Assembly (NCBI GenBank): GCA_018897395.1 | Contig: JAHIKV010000194.1 | Coordinates: 1 to 52,512 of the forward strand | DNA: 52,512 bases | Source of the DNA: Planctomycetota bacterium | GTDB taxonomy: Bacteria; Planctomycetota; Planctomycetia; Pirellulales; Thermoguttaceae | Reading direction: 5' to 3' | The notes under the pieces: model-generated | Databases searched by the model: none | What the model saw: only the letters and a program-made list of their open reading frames with translations | What the model was told of the DNA's origin: nothing | Translations under genes and position numbers: made by a program | In this document: piece by piece, positions 1 through 8,127 of the stretch | Layout: the number at the start of each line of letters is the position of its first letter | How positions within the stretch are numbered: position 1 is the first letter of the stretch

Positions 1-530
1 CCGCCGCAAACCACGTAGTTGCCTCCGGCGAGCACTTCGCCCGGCTTCTCCTCGTACATGTCTTCTCCGGCGTCGCTGGGGCAGCGGAACAGGGACAGGC
101 GGGTCCGGGCCGCCGCGGCCTGCGCGGGATTCAACGTCTGACTGTGGCTGCTGCCCAGGTACAGCGGTTGCGTGAAGTCGATCAAGTTCCGAAGGTTCTC
201 CTGTTCGACGAACGGCAACAGTTTCGCTTGTACCGAAAAACTCGTGCTGGTGGTCGTTCCCAAGCCGGGAAAGCAGTTGTAGTGCGAATGGTAGTTGTGC
301 AAGGCCAGGCCGATCTGTTTGAGATTGTTGGCGCAACTCATTCTCCGCGCCGCCTCGCGGGCCGCTTGCACCGCCGGCAGGAGCAGCGAAATGAGAATGC
401 CGATGATCGTGATTACGACCAGCAGTTCGACGAGGCTGAAACCCGGCCGGGCCGGGCGACGAGCGGCAACTATGAGCCGTGCAACGTTTCGGATTGACGG
501 CAATCGGTCAATACGGTCAATAAACATCAT
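1..530 (-). CDS. DUF1559 prepilin-like protein, partial (C-terminus outside window)
   Basis: Reading the minus strand from an ATG at 530 (a second ATG is at 527) gives an open frame that runs off the left edge. After about 30 residues it shows a type IV prepilin-like segment, GFSLVELLVVITIIGILIS, then LLLPAVQAAREAARRMSC and NLKQIGLALHNYHSHYNCFP. That succession is the hallmark of the DUF1559 family, expanded to many copies in planctomycete genomes. The Gly before the Phe-Ser-Leu-Val-Glu core fits prepilin peptidase cleavage, and the hydrophobic stretch would anchor the protein or let it assemble like a pseudopilin. The mature domain is beta-rich and of unknown role, possibly surface or secretion related. 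It lies downstream of hemP on the same strand, about 200 bases away, so co-transcription with hemP is possible but not shown. Confidence 0.88.
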   Translation of the reverse strand, partial: MMFIDRIDRLPSIRNVARLIVAARRPARPGFSLVELLVVITIIGILISLLLPAVQAAREAARRMSCANNLKQIGLALHNYHSHYNCFPGLGTTTSTSFSVQAKLLPFVEQENLRNLIDFTQPLYLGSSHSQTLNPAQAAAARTRLSLFRCPSDAGEDMYEEKPGEVLAGGNYVVCG

Positions 531-726
531 GCACCTTTGTGGTGAAGGCCAATAATCCGTTCCGGCGCGGCTGGAAACAGCGAGGGAACGATAACCAGTA
601 GGGCTGGCTGGCCGCGGCGGCAAGAAGTGCATGCGCCGCTGAATGGGCTGGCTGGCGTGACGAACAACACGGTCTATCGGATTGTCGGCGGAAGCCGTCT
701 CGTCGCGGCGACGGCGCCCGCGCGGT

Positions 727-909
727 TTACTTTTGCAAAATCAACTTTCCGTTTCTGGTGAGGATCAAGCGGTATACCTGCCCTTCGTGATCGATCAACA
801 ACTGGCGCCGGCCGGCGAGCAGTTCGTCGGATCGCACGACGTGTGCGGGGACGCCCTTGCCGGGAGCCGGCGTCTTTCGTTCGTCGCGGCTTTCATTTTC
901 GGCGGTCAT
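727..909 (-). CDS. hemP: Hemin uptake protein HemP-like
   Basis: A 60-residue protein whose C-terminal half, LLIDHEGQVYRLILTRNGKLILQK in two parts (LLIDHEGQVYRL and ILTRNGKLILQK), matches the HemP family: a small basic beta-hairpin protein that ends in a Lys-rich RLTRNGKLILTK-like tail. HemP is usually linked with haem or iron uptake loci and iron control, and in some bacteria acts as a small regulator of haem uptake genes. The N-terminal 30 residues are polar and unconserved. The gene has its own strong-looking promoter (about 80-105 bases upstream of the start) with a palindrome over the -10 region, and it stands back to back with a DtxR-type regulator. No TonB receptor or haem transporter is in the window, so the uptake role is by family only. 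Confidence 0.85.
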   Translation of the reverse strand: MTAENESRDERKTPAPGKGVPAHVVRSDELLAGRRQLLIDHEGQVYRLILTRNGKLILQK

Positions 910-967
910 CGCTTGTCACTTGTCTGGAAGGCCGTTTGCGGCGGTCCCGGTGTAGTAGATGAACAAC

Positions 968-989
968 AAAGTTTGAGTACACAAACTTT
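968..989. promoter_or_regulatory. 22-bp near-perfect palindrome, candidate metalloregulator operator
   Basis: The sequence has arms AAAGTTTG and CAAACTTT around a six-base centre; 20 of 22 positions obey dyad symmetry. It overlaps the -10 element of the predicted hemP promoter and lies 59 bases before the hemP start, between hemP and the DtxR-type gene. Size, symmetry and position are those of an operator bound by a dimeric winged-helix repressor. The DtxR-type protein encoded at 1426-1980 is the obvious candidate, with Fur the alternative. Confidence 0.7.
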
Positions 990-1015
990 TTATTGCATTC
1001 GGCAATTGTTGTCAA
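987..1015 (-). promoter_or_regulatory. Sigma-70-type promoter for hemP
   Basis: On the minus strand TTGACA (1015-1010) is followed after exactly 17 bases by TAAAAA (992-987). The -35 is a perfect match to the housekeeping consensus and the -10 matches four of six. The -10 overlaps the edge of the palindrome at 968-989, a layout expected for repression by occlusion. Confidence 0.6.
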
Positions 1016-1160
1016 GTGCCGCTGGAGAATTTTTTTCTTCCGCTGCCCGGCGTTGTAGTTATTGCCTCTCGAAAAAGTGAAGGTCCTTCAAGAATAGCCG
1101 GTGGCCAACAGCCCCCCCTCCCCCCGGAGGGTAACTCGGAACGTGTTTTAAAATCATTCA

Positions 1161-1242
1161 TTTAGCCCGCCGTGAATACACGGCGGGCCGGATTGACCGC
1201 GAAAAACCGCTTGCCCCGGGTGGTATTCACCCGGGGCTAAAT
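1161..1242. repeat. Paired palindrome, family A (complete copy)
   Basis: Left hairpin TTTAGCCCGCCGTG-AATA-CACGGCGGGC and right hairpin CCCCGGGTG-gTATT-CACCCGGGG followed by CTAAAT, about 27 bases apart. The same two non-identical hairpins in the same order recur at 33314-33396 and, in the opposite orientation, at 36688-36786; half copies are at 23666-23698 and 30370-30399. Between hemP and the DtxR gene (910-1425) nothing else was recognised apart from the hemP promoter and operator. Confidence 0.85.
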
Positions 1243-1425
1243 ACGGATATTTCAATTTCAAAACGTTCTCAGTCAATCCAGCCGCGCGGGGGGGACCGCT
1301 TGGAGGATGATTTTCACTCGCATATACTCAAAGGCAGTTGTCCCGCGAAACACCTCACGATGCCCCCATTTGGTCAGTGGTGGGCTGCGCGACGAATCGC
1401 CCAACCATTCGGAAACTTGCCGCCG

Positions 1426-1980
1426 ATGTCCGATCTGCCGTCGTTGAGCATGAAGCTGGAGGACTATCTCGAAGCGATCTATTGGATCGTGGAGGACAAG
1501 CGCGTCGCCCGGGCGCGGGACATCGCCGCCGCCTTATCGGTCCATAAGTCCACGGTCACTTCGGCGTTGCGGAGCCTTTCGCGGAAGGGATTGGTGAACT
1601 ACAGCGCCTACGAAGCGGCCACTCTGACGCCGAAGGGGCGAGAGATGGCCGAGGATGTCGTTCGGCGGCACGAGATCATCCGCGGATTCTTCGTTCAGGT
1701 CCTTGCGTTGGACGACAAGTTGGCCGACGCCAACGCATGCCGCATGGAACACGTGTTGGACTCCGAGGTATTGGAGCGATTGGCGTCGTTCGCCAAGTTC
1801 GTCAATGAATGTCCCGGCACGCGGCGGGAGTGTTTGGCGGGATTCAAAAAATACTTGACTAGACGCCCGAAATCAAAGACGCAAACGTCGAAGCGAGCGG
1901 GCCCGCGGCCGGCTCGAAAAGCAAGCCCGCCGGTGGAAGTCCGAAACGGAAGAAGTGAAACACTCGCTTCAATAAAATAA
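1426..1980 (+). CDS. DtxR/MntR-family metal-dependent transcriptional regulator
   Basis: Taken from the ATG at 1426 (184 residues), because family members begin a few residues before the motif SMKLEDYLEAIYWI; the frame is open upstream to 1300 but that part looks non-coding. Residues 10-75 form the winged helix (VARARDIAAALSVHKSTVTSAL is the recognition region). The dimerisation/metal region has RHE (H82) and DANACRMEHVLDSE (C105, E108, H109). Presumed ligands D13, E16, H82, C105, E108 and H109 mix MntR-like (Asp first-helix ligand) and DtxR-like (Cys) features, so Fe or Mn specificity cannot be settled from sequence. There is no SH3-like FeoA domain; the C-terminal 35 residues are a Lys/Arg-rich tail. 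It is the likely reader of the palindrome in front of hemP. Confidence 0.85.
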   Translation: MSDLPSLSMKLEDYLEAIYWIVEDKRVARARDIAAALSVHKSTVTSALRSLSRKGLVNYSAYEAATLTPKGREMAEDVVRRHEIIRGFFVQVLALDDKLADANACRMEHVLDSEVLERLASFAKFVNECPGTRRECLAGFKKYLTRRPKSKTQTSKRAGPRPARKASPPVEVRNGRSETLASIK

Positions 1981-2040
1981 GTCGCCGACGGAACTGCCTA
2001 CCCAAGCATCCGTCGGCGACCGGAGTGTTTTTCAGCAATC

Positions 2041-2093
2041 GTAGGCCGGGTTGCAACCCGGCAAACATTCTGCCGGGTCTCGACCCGGCCTAC
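2041..2093. repeat. Paired palindrome, family B (complete copy)
   Basis: Left half GTAGGCCGGG-TTGCAA-CCCGGC and right half GCCGGG-TCTCGA-CCCGGCCTAC. The left centre is always TTGCAA and the right centre TC(A/T)CGA in all copies here (8045-8122, 48728-48785), which gives the element a direction. A lone left half is at 3765-3786. Confidence 0.85.
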
Positions 2094-2134
2094 TTACTAC
2101 AAAGGCACAAAGACGCAAAGAAGATTGGAGAGGA

Positions 2135-3490
2135 TCAGTCCCACCACCACTGGCCATCGGCCGGCTCGGGCTTGATCTCTTGGTGAAGTTTGGCCACTTT
2201 CGCCTTCTTGTCGGGCAGGATATTTTCGGAATCCAACGCCTCGGCTGGGTGAATCTGCACGCCGCCGCCGATTGGGAATCCCAACGTGTTGCCCTTGCCG
2301 ATCGTGTTCACCGCCGACTCAACCGTCTTGGGAACGTCGTAGACTTCGACCGGAAACGCCTTCTCGCTGCCGAGGAACGGCATGTCCCAACCGGCCTTTA
2401 CGTAATAATCCTGCTCCTGGATGTAGGCGGCGGCGACGGCCAGGTCGATGAGGTTCCGCAGTTCGGCGTAGACGGGCGAACGCTCGGCCAACTCGGGATA
2501 CTTCTTGGTGAAGCCGAGCACGAACGCCTGGCTGGCCCTGTTTCCGCGGCCGGCGGCCTTGCGCTCGCCGCTGCTGGTGACCATTTCATCCTCGCCGATC
2601 AGCTTCACGCCGTCGCCGACCAACTCCATCGCCAGGCCGTCGTCGCTTTGGCGGATGCACTGATAGTCGGGGACGAAGTACCAACGCTGCATGGCGTTGC
2701 GGGCGACGTCGGTCAGCCTGGCGCGGTCCGCGTAGCTGACCAGTTTCACCGGCGGCCTCTCCAGTCCGATACCGATCAGCTTCATGCGGTAGTCGGCCTC
2801 GACCATGACCTGGGCGAAATGCGTCTTCGGCGGAGCGCCGCTGATGGTGACGATCTGCAGACCGAGGCTGTTGCGGAGGGCTTCGGCGAAAACTTGCGGA
2901 TAGCGGAAATTCGGGCGGTTGGTTTGCACGAAGTGTTGCATCGAGGCCAGACCCTGTTGGGTCGGATCGATCGAGCAGCCGATCATCTCCGTTGGTTTGC
3001 CGTCGGGCGGAAACATCCGCAGGGCGACGGCCAGGTCTTGCAACTGGACGACGGGCCTGCCGCTGGTGATGCCCACGACCCGCCCCGACGGATCCGGCGC
3101 CCAGCCTTCGGCCGGACCGGCCAAGACGATGTCCTTGCTGTCGGGATAGTAGAAAACGTATCGGACCCTCAGCAGCCCGGCCATGTATCGCATCTCGTCG
3201 GTCAACACCCCTTGGCGGCCGAGAATGACTTGTTCCAGCCGGTTCAGCGAGACCTTCCGCAGCTTGCTGTAGGAAGCCATCTTTGGATCGAGTGTGGCCT
3301 TGGCCGAAGCGATCCGTTCTTGCATAAGTTGTCCGCCCGGGTCGGTGAACGTTCTTGTGCGTAGGACGCCATCGGCGTCGATGGCCACGCCGGCGGTCGC
3401 CTGCGCCCAAACCACCGACGGGGCCAACGCCATGAACAGCCCCGCCGCCGCCATCCAGATCGACCAGTAGCCCAGTCCTCGGCAACGCAT
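2135..3490 (-). CDS. DUF1598 exported protein of planctomycetes
   Basis: 451 residues from the ATG at 3490, chosen because it begins a normal signal peptide: MRCRG, a hydrophobic run through MAAAGLFMALAPSVVWA, then cleavage after a VWA-Q site. An upstream ATG at 3538 would put 16 polar residues before the signal. The mature region (LRTRTFTDPGGQLMQERIAS; MRYMAGLLRVRYVFYYPDSK; GLERPPVKLVSYADRARL) matches my recollection of DUF1598, a family known mainly from Planctomycetota with no established function. No catalytic motif or membrane helix is seen after the signal, so the protein is probably periplasmic or secreted. It ends in EPADGQWWWD. It has no operon partner; both sides are repeat-filled spacers. 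Confidence 0.8.
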   Translation of the reverse strand: MRCRGLGYWSIWMAAAGLFMALAPSVVWAQATAGVAIDADGVLRTRTFTDPGGQLMQERIASAKATLDPKMASYSKLRKVSLNRLEQVILGRQGVLTDEMRYMAGLLRVRYVFYYPDSKDIVLAGPAEGWAPDPSGRVVGITSGRPVVQLQDLAVALRMFPPDGKPTEMIGCSIDPTQQGLASMQHFVQTNRPNFRYPQVFAEALRNSLGLQIVTISGAPPKTHFAQVMVEADYRMKLIGIGLERPPVKLVSYADRARLTDVARNAMQRWYFVPDYQCIRQSDDGLAMELVGDGVKLIGEDEMVTSSGERKAAGRGNRASQAFVLGFTKKYPELAERSPVYAELRNLIDLAVAAAYIQEQDYYVKAGWDMPFLGSEKAFPVEVYDVPKTVESAVNTIGKGNTLGFPIGGGVQIHPAEALDSENILPDKKAKVAKLHQEIKPEPADGQWWWD

Positions 3491-3764
3491 GTCTCTGATC
3501 TCCAATTCCAGGGTAATTGTCCGGTCCGCTCCCACCACTTCGATCCGAACGATCTAGGGTGGGAGCGAAGGTTAGAGTCAAAAGCAAAAATCAATCTTAC
3601 CCGCTTGCACTTCTACACCATTGATCTTAATTAGGAAAGCTGGGTAAAGCAAGTAAGCGGCCTGGATATAACCGGTATTAGAGGCGGCATCCGGCGAGCA
3701 ACGACCGTCGGAAACAAGGAGGTCGTATGACGTAAGTCGTTGTACTGAAAGCATTAAAGCAATA

Positions 3765-3786
3765 GTAGGCCGGGTTGCAACCCGGC
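3765..3786. repeat. Half copy of family B palindrome
   Basis: Only the left hairpin, GTAGGCCGGG-TTGCAA-CCCGGC, is present. A family E hairpin starts 25 bases further on, so this may be a family B element truncated by, or recombined with, that insertion. Confidence 0.75.
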
Positions 3787-3810
3787 AATCATCCGCAATT
3801 TTTGGTCGGA

Positions 3811-3892
3811 GGGTGGCACGTCCCTGAGCGCAGCGAAGGGCGTGGTTTGGTCGTTCACCACGCCCTTCGCTGCGCTCAGGGACGTGCCACCC
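3811..3892. repeat. Family E long hairpin, 35-bp perfect arms
   Basis: GGGTGGCACGTCCC...GGGCGTGG (3811-3845) and its exact reverse complement (3858-3892) are separated by 12 bases. All 35 pairs match. A second copy with one mismatch is at 24859-24940 and a diverged one at 32804-32881. Positions 3491-3924 contain this hairpin, the family B half copy and otherwise nothing that I can recognise. Confidence 0.9.
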
Positions 3893-3924
3893 CCAGTCGA
3901 AAGCGACAGTTATTGATTCGCCGG

Positions 3925-6900
3925 CTAAACGGCGGTTCTGCCGGCGCGGCCACCGGCCACGGCTTTTCGGAAGTTCGGGCGACGGGCAGAGGATGGCGAA
4001 GCGGTTACGAGCCGGACATTTCCCGGACCCAGGAGCCGTTCCACCCGATCCCGCATCTGGTTGTTGACGGCCACTGCCATCCCGCCGCATTTGCACGCCA
4101 CGCGGCGGCCGTCTTCGAGGCAGAGCAACAGTTGCAGCTCGCAATTGCCCGGATAGCCGCGGAGGATTTCGTGGAGTTGTTCGAGCTTTTGCCGGCCGTT
4201 GTCTTCCTCCGATAGCCGAATCACCACGCCGCGCGTGCAGCGGGCGGGTAGGTCTTCAAGAGCGATGATTTCGTCCGCGATAAGATTCGCTTCCTCGGAG
4301 CCGGGGCGTTTATCGATCCCGCCGCGGACGACCACGATGGCGTCCGGTTTGATGAGTTCCTCGTAATGGACGAACTGGTCGGGCCAGACGATGCAGCGGA
4401 TCAGGCCCTCGGTGTCTTCCAGGTCGAACATGGCGTAGCGGCTGGGGCTTCCCGGTTTGGGGTTCTTCGTGTGCGAGAACTTGATAGCCGAGATCATGCC
4501 GCCGAGCATGACTTCGGTGCGGTGTTTTAATTCGGCGGCCTCAACCGTGGTGTGCGAGCAGTATGAGGCCAGCGTCGATCGGTGTTCGGCCAACGGATGG
4601 CTGGAAAGATAGAACCCGAGGACCTCTTTTTCGCGGGCCAATTGGTCGCGTTGGTCCCACTCGGGCACGTCGGGTAGGTTTGCCTCTCCGGCGTCCGGTT
4701 GCGCGTCCTCGTCGCCGCCGAAGAGCGACTTCTGTCCGCTGCGCCGGTCGGAAGCGGCGGTGGTCCCGGCCTGCATTGCCCGATCTATTGCCGCAAAGAG
4801 TTGCGCGCGTCGAGCGCCGAGCGAGTCGAACGCCCCGGCCTTGACCAACGATTCGACCGCCGCGCGGTTGACCGTGCCGGGATCGAGCCGCTCGCAGAAG
4901 TCGAACAGGCTGCGGTAAGGTCCATTTTCGTCGCGTTCGGCGGCAATCGCGGCGGCGGCGGCGCCACCGCAACCCTTGATGGCGGTCAGACCAAAACATA
5001 TTTTCCCCTCGGCCACGGTAAACTCGGGGTATGAGCGGTTCACGTCCGGCGGCAACACCTCCGCGCCCATCCGCTGGCAGTCCTCGATATGCTCGACCAG
5101 CGAGTCCTTTCGCTTGAAGTTCCGGCCGGGTATGTCGCTCGAGAGCAGCGCCGCCATGAACTCGATCGGATAATGGGCCTTCAGGTAGGCCGTCATGTAG
5201 GCGATCAAGGCGTAGGCGGTGCTGTGAGACTTGTTGAACCCGTAGCCCGCGAACTTCTCGATCAGCCCGAACAGCTCGGCCGCCTCCTTTTTCGACATCC
5301 CCTGCGAGTGGGCGCCTTCGACGAACTCCTCGCGAAACTTAGCGATTATCTCCAGTTTCTTTTTGCTGATCGCCTTGATGCAACTGTAAGCGTTTGCCAG
5401 TTGGATGCCGCCCAATCGGTTGAGGATCCGCATCACCTGTTCCTGGTAGACCATCACGCCGTGGGTCTCTTCCAGGACTTCCTTCATCACGGGGTGTTTG
5501 TACTCGGCCTTTTGTCGGCCGTGTTTCACCTGGATATAGTCGTCGACCATGCCGCCTTCCAGCGGGCCAGGGCGGTAGAGGGCGTTGGTGGCGATGATGT
5601 CGCGGAAATGGTTGGGCTTCATCCGCTGCAACAGGTCGCGGATGCCGCCGCTCTCCAACTGGAACACGCCCTTCGTTTCGCCGCGGCAGAGCAGGGCGAA
5701 GGTCTCAGCGTCGTCCAGCGGGAAGCCGTAGGGATCGACCTTCTTGCCCGTCGTCTGTTCGATCAGTTGAACGACTTTCGAGAGGATCGTGAGGTTTCGC
5801 AGGCCGAGGAAGTCCATTTTCAGCAGGCCGGCGCGTTCCACGTCGCCCATCGCCCATTGGGTGATGACCTCCTTTTTGTCCTGGACGTGCTGCAAGGGGA
5901 CGTAGTCGGTCAGCGGCCGGTCGGCGATCACGACCGCGGCGGCATGCGTACCGACGTTTCGGGCGAGCCCCTCGATACCCTGGGCAAGGTCGAGCAATTT
6001 ACGGACCTCGACGTCGGTCTCGTAAGCTTTTCGCAGTCCGTCGCTCTTTTCGATGGCCTTGCGGAGCGTGATGCCCAGTTCTTCGGGCACCATTGCGACC
6101 ACCGCGTCGACGCGCGGGATGGACAACCCCAGCGCGCGGCCCACATCGCGGATCGCCGCCCGGGCCGCCAGCGTGCCGAAGGTGCCGATCTGCGCCACGT
6201 TCAACATGCCGTAGCGCTCCTTCACGTATTGAATCACCTCGCCGCGCCGCTGCTGGCAGAAGTCGATGTCGATGTCGGGCGCCTCGCGGCGGCTCTCGTC
6301 AAGGAACCGCTCGAACAGCAGGTCGTACTCCAATGGGCAAACGTGGCTCAGGTGCAGCGAGTAGGAAACCAGCGAGCCGACGCCCGAGCCGCGGGCCGTG
6401 GCCTGAATCCCCTTCTCGCGGGCGAAGCGGACGAAATCCCAAACGATCAGGAAGTAGTTCGAGAACCCCAGCTTGTTGATGACTTTCAGTTCGCGCTCGA
6501 GCCGGGCCGTCACCTCCTCGGAAAACTTGCCGTCGGCGTATCGGTCGGGACGGTTCGCGCAACACTCTTTCAAACCCTCCACGCACAGCTCGCGCAGGTA
6601 GTTTTCCGAAGTCTTGCCGTCCGGTGGGGTGAATGTGGGAAAGTGCCGGCGCCCCAACTCCAATTCGATATCCACGCCGTCGGCGATTTCCTGGGTGCGG
6701 CGCAGGGCATCCTCCCGGCCGGGAAAAGCGGCGTACATCTCCTCGGCGCTGCGCAGAAAAAACTCGTCGCTCTCCATCCGCATCCGGTTCGCGTCGGTGC
6801 GGAACTTGCCGGTGTTGACGCAGAGGAGAATGTCCTGAGCGTCGGAGTCCTCGCGGTGGATGTAATGCACGTCGCTGGTGGCGACCAGGGGGATGCCGAG

Positions 6901-7503
6901 CCGCTCGGCGACCCGGACGGCCCCTTCCATCGCCACGCGCTGCGATTCCAGGAGGTTGTTTTGGATTTCGATGCAGTAGTCTTCGCCGAAGAGTTTTTGA
7001 TACCAGGCGGCCACGTCGAGTGCTTTTTGGAAGTTCGCCTCGCCGCCGGCCAGCAGCGTGCGGCTCAATTCGCTGGAGACGCACCCGCTCAGACAGATCA
7101 GCCCTTCCCGATGGGCGGCCAACAACTCCTTGTCGATCCGCGGCTTGAAGTAGAATCCTTCGAGAAAAGCCGCCGAGGAGAGTTTCACCAGGTTGCGGAA
7201 TCCGGTGCGGTCGCGCGCCAAGAGCGTGAGGTGATGACTGGCCTCTTTCGAGTTGCCCTGCTCCTTGTTGAATCGGCTTCCCGGGGCGATGTACGCCTCC
7301 AGCCCCAAGATGGGGTTAATGCCCAATTCCCTGGCCGTTTGGTAGAACTTGACGGCCCCGTGGAGGTTTCCGTGGTCGGTCAGGGCCAGTGCGGTCATCC
7401 GCAGCGCCTTCGCCCGCTCCAACAGCCCGCGGACCGTGCCGGCCCCGTCCAACAGGCTGTAATGGCTGTGACAGTGCAAGTGTGCGAAAGGGAGCGTGCT
7501 CAT
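3925..7503 (-). CDS. dnaE: DNA polymerase III alpha subunit (DnaE type)
   Basis: 1192 residues, full length for bacterial DnaE. The start at 7503 has GGAGGACC just upstream and begins MSTLPFAHLHCHSHYSLLDG, the PHP domain with its HxH metal motif. The palm holds PDIDIDFCQQRR near residue 408, containing the catalytic aspartates, after ARGSGVGSLVSY; the finger and thumb segments include FGLIEKFAGYGFNKSHSTAY and NALYRPGPL. An OB-fold (MLGGMISAIKF) and a C-terminal region follow. This is the replicative polymerase that elongates DNA in the holoenzyme. The last 20 residues are Arg/Ala-rich and end next to the family E hairpin. The gene is monocistronic; a divergent small gene begins 170 bases upstream. 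Long open frames on the opposite strand are shadows of its codon usage. Confidence 0.98.
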   Translation of the reverse strand: MSTLPFAHLHCHSHYSLLDGAGTVRGLLERAKALRMTALALTDHGNLHGAVKFYQTARELGINPILGLEAYIAPGSRFNKEQGNSKEASHHLTLLARDRTGFRNLVKLSSAAFLEGFYFKPRIDKELLAAHREGLICLSGCVSSELSRTLLAGGEANFQKALDVAAWYQKLFGEDYCIEIQNNLLESQRVAMEGAVRVAERLGIPLVATSDVHYIHREDSDAQDILLCVNTGKFRTDANRMRMESDEFFLRSAEEMYAAFPGREDALRRTQEIADGVDIELELGRRHFPTFTPPDGKTSENYLRELCVEGLKECCANRPDRYADGKFSEEVTARLERELKVINKLGFSNYFLIVWDFVRFAREKGIQATARGSGVGSLVSYSLHLSHVCPLEYDLLFERFLDESRREAPDIDIDFCQQRRGEVIQYVKERYGMLNVAQIGTFGTLAARAAIRDVGRALGLSIPRVDAVVAMVPEELGITLRKAIEKSDGLRKAYETDVEVRKLLDLAQGIEGLARNVGTHAAAVVIADRPLTDYVPLQHVQDKKEVITQWAMGDVERAGLLKMDFLGLRNLTILSKVVQLIEQTTGKKVDPYGFPLDDAETFALLCRGETKGVFQLESGGIRDLLQRMKPNHFRDIIATNALYRPGPLEGGMVDDYIQVKHGRQKAEYKHPVMKEVLEETHGVMVYQEQVMRILNRLGGIQLANAYSCIKAISKKKLEIIAKFREEFVEGAHSQGMSKKEAAELFGLIEKFAGYGFNKSHSTAYALIAYMTAYLKAHYPIEFMAALLSSDIPGRNFKRKDSLVEHIEDCQRMGAEVLPPDVNRSYPEFTVAEGKICFGLTAIKGCGGAAAAAIAAERDENGPYRSLFDFCERLDPGTVNRAAVESLVKAGAFDSLGARRAQLFAAIDRAMQAGTTAASDRRSGQKSLFGGDEDAQPDAGEANLPDVPEWDQRDQLAREKEVLGFYLSSHPLAEHRSTLASYCSHTTVEAAELKHRTEVMLGGMISAIKFSHTKNPKPGSPSRYAMFDLEDTEGLIRCIVWPDQFVHYEELIKPDAIVVVRGGIDKRPGSEEANLIADEIIALEDLPARCTRGVVIRLSEEDNGRQKLEQLHEILRGYPGNCELQLLLCLEDGRRVACKCGGMAVAVNNQMRDRVERLLGPGNVRLVTASPSSARRPNFRKAVAGGRAGRTAV

Positions 7504-7673
7504 GGTGGTCCTCCGTGCTTTGAGCGAGCGGACGTGTAATTCTATCGCCGACGGCGATGCACCGGTAGAACCCCTGCTGCGATATGGCGGCAGTTGCACT
7601 AACGCCCCCGTATTGACGGGTGAAGGTTGCCCCGCTATGCTTCAGTAGGGAGTCTAAAGGTGAGGAGCGAAGC

Positions 7674-8036
7674 ATGGGCATTACCCACGTTACCACACGC
7701 ATAGCGAGTTTGGCTCAAGACGCCGAGCCGTGGGAAGCCGAATTCCTCGTCGACACGGGCGAAATCGATTGCATGGCGCCGAAAGACAAGCTGATTCAAG
7801 CAGGCATTCGCCCCGAGGGCAAGGCCGTGTACGAGTTGGCCAACGGCCAGCCGGTGGAATATGAGTATGGTTTCGCGCGAGTCACTTTTCTCGGCGCCGA
7901 AACCGTAACCCAAGTCATCTTCGGCCCGCCCGAAACGGAACCGATCTTAGGCGTGGTGGCCCTGGAGAACACCGGCGTGACCGTTGACCCCGCAACCAAA
8001 ACGCTCCGCCGGATGCACGCCAAGCCGCTGAAGTAA
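7674..8036 (+). CDS. Single-domain retropepsin-like aspartyl protease family protein
   Basis: 120 residues from the ATG at 7674, preceded by GTGAGGAG. EAEFLVDTGEIDCMAPKDKL contains the Asp-Thr-Gly triad (D27) at the start of a beta-hairpin, followed by ELANGQPVEYEYGFARV and PILGVVALENTGVTVDP, the usual flap and hydrophobic-hydrophobic-Gly pattern of clan AA aspartic proteases. Such one-domain proteins would act as homodimers. Function is unknown; catalytic activity is inferred from the triad only. A paralogous protein is encoded at 14175-14561. The gene is not part of an operon: dnaE diverges and a family B repeat follows 8 bases after its stop. Confidence 0.8.
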   Translation: MGITHVTTRIASLAQDAEPWEAEFLVDTGEIDCMAPKDKLIQAGIRPEGKAVYELANGQPVEYEYGFARVTFLGAETVTQVIFGPPETEPILGVVALENTGVTVDPATKTLRRMHAKPLK

Positions 8037-8044
8037 CGGGGAGA

Positions 8045-8122
8045 GTAGGCCGGGTTGCAACCCGGCGATCGGTCAATATCAGCCGCAGACCATTAACCTT
8101 GCCGGGTCACGACCCGGCCTAC
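8045..8122. repeat. Paired palindrome, family B (complete copy)
   Basis: Same left (TTGCAA-centred) and right (TCACGA-centred) hairpins as at 2041-2093, here with a longer middle (about 34 bases). It sits between the convergent ends of the 7674 gene and the HicB-like gene, where it could act as a bidirectional transcription-stopping structure, although there is no T-run. Confidence 0.85.
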
Positions 8123-8127
8123 TTGGC

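Noticed and set aside
5089..7539. 816-residue open frame on plus, opposite dnaE
   Set aside because: It is antisense to a complete, motif-bearing polymerase gene; its product is rich in His, Arg, Gly and Ala with no domain, which is what third-position GC bias gives on the opposite strand.
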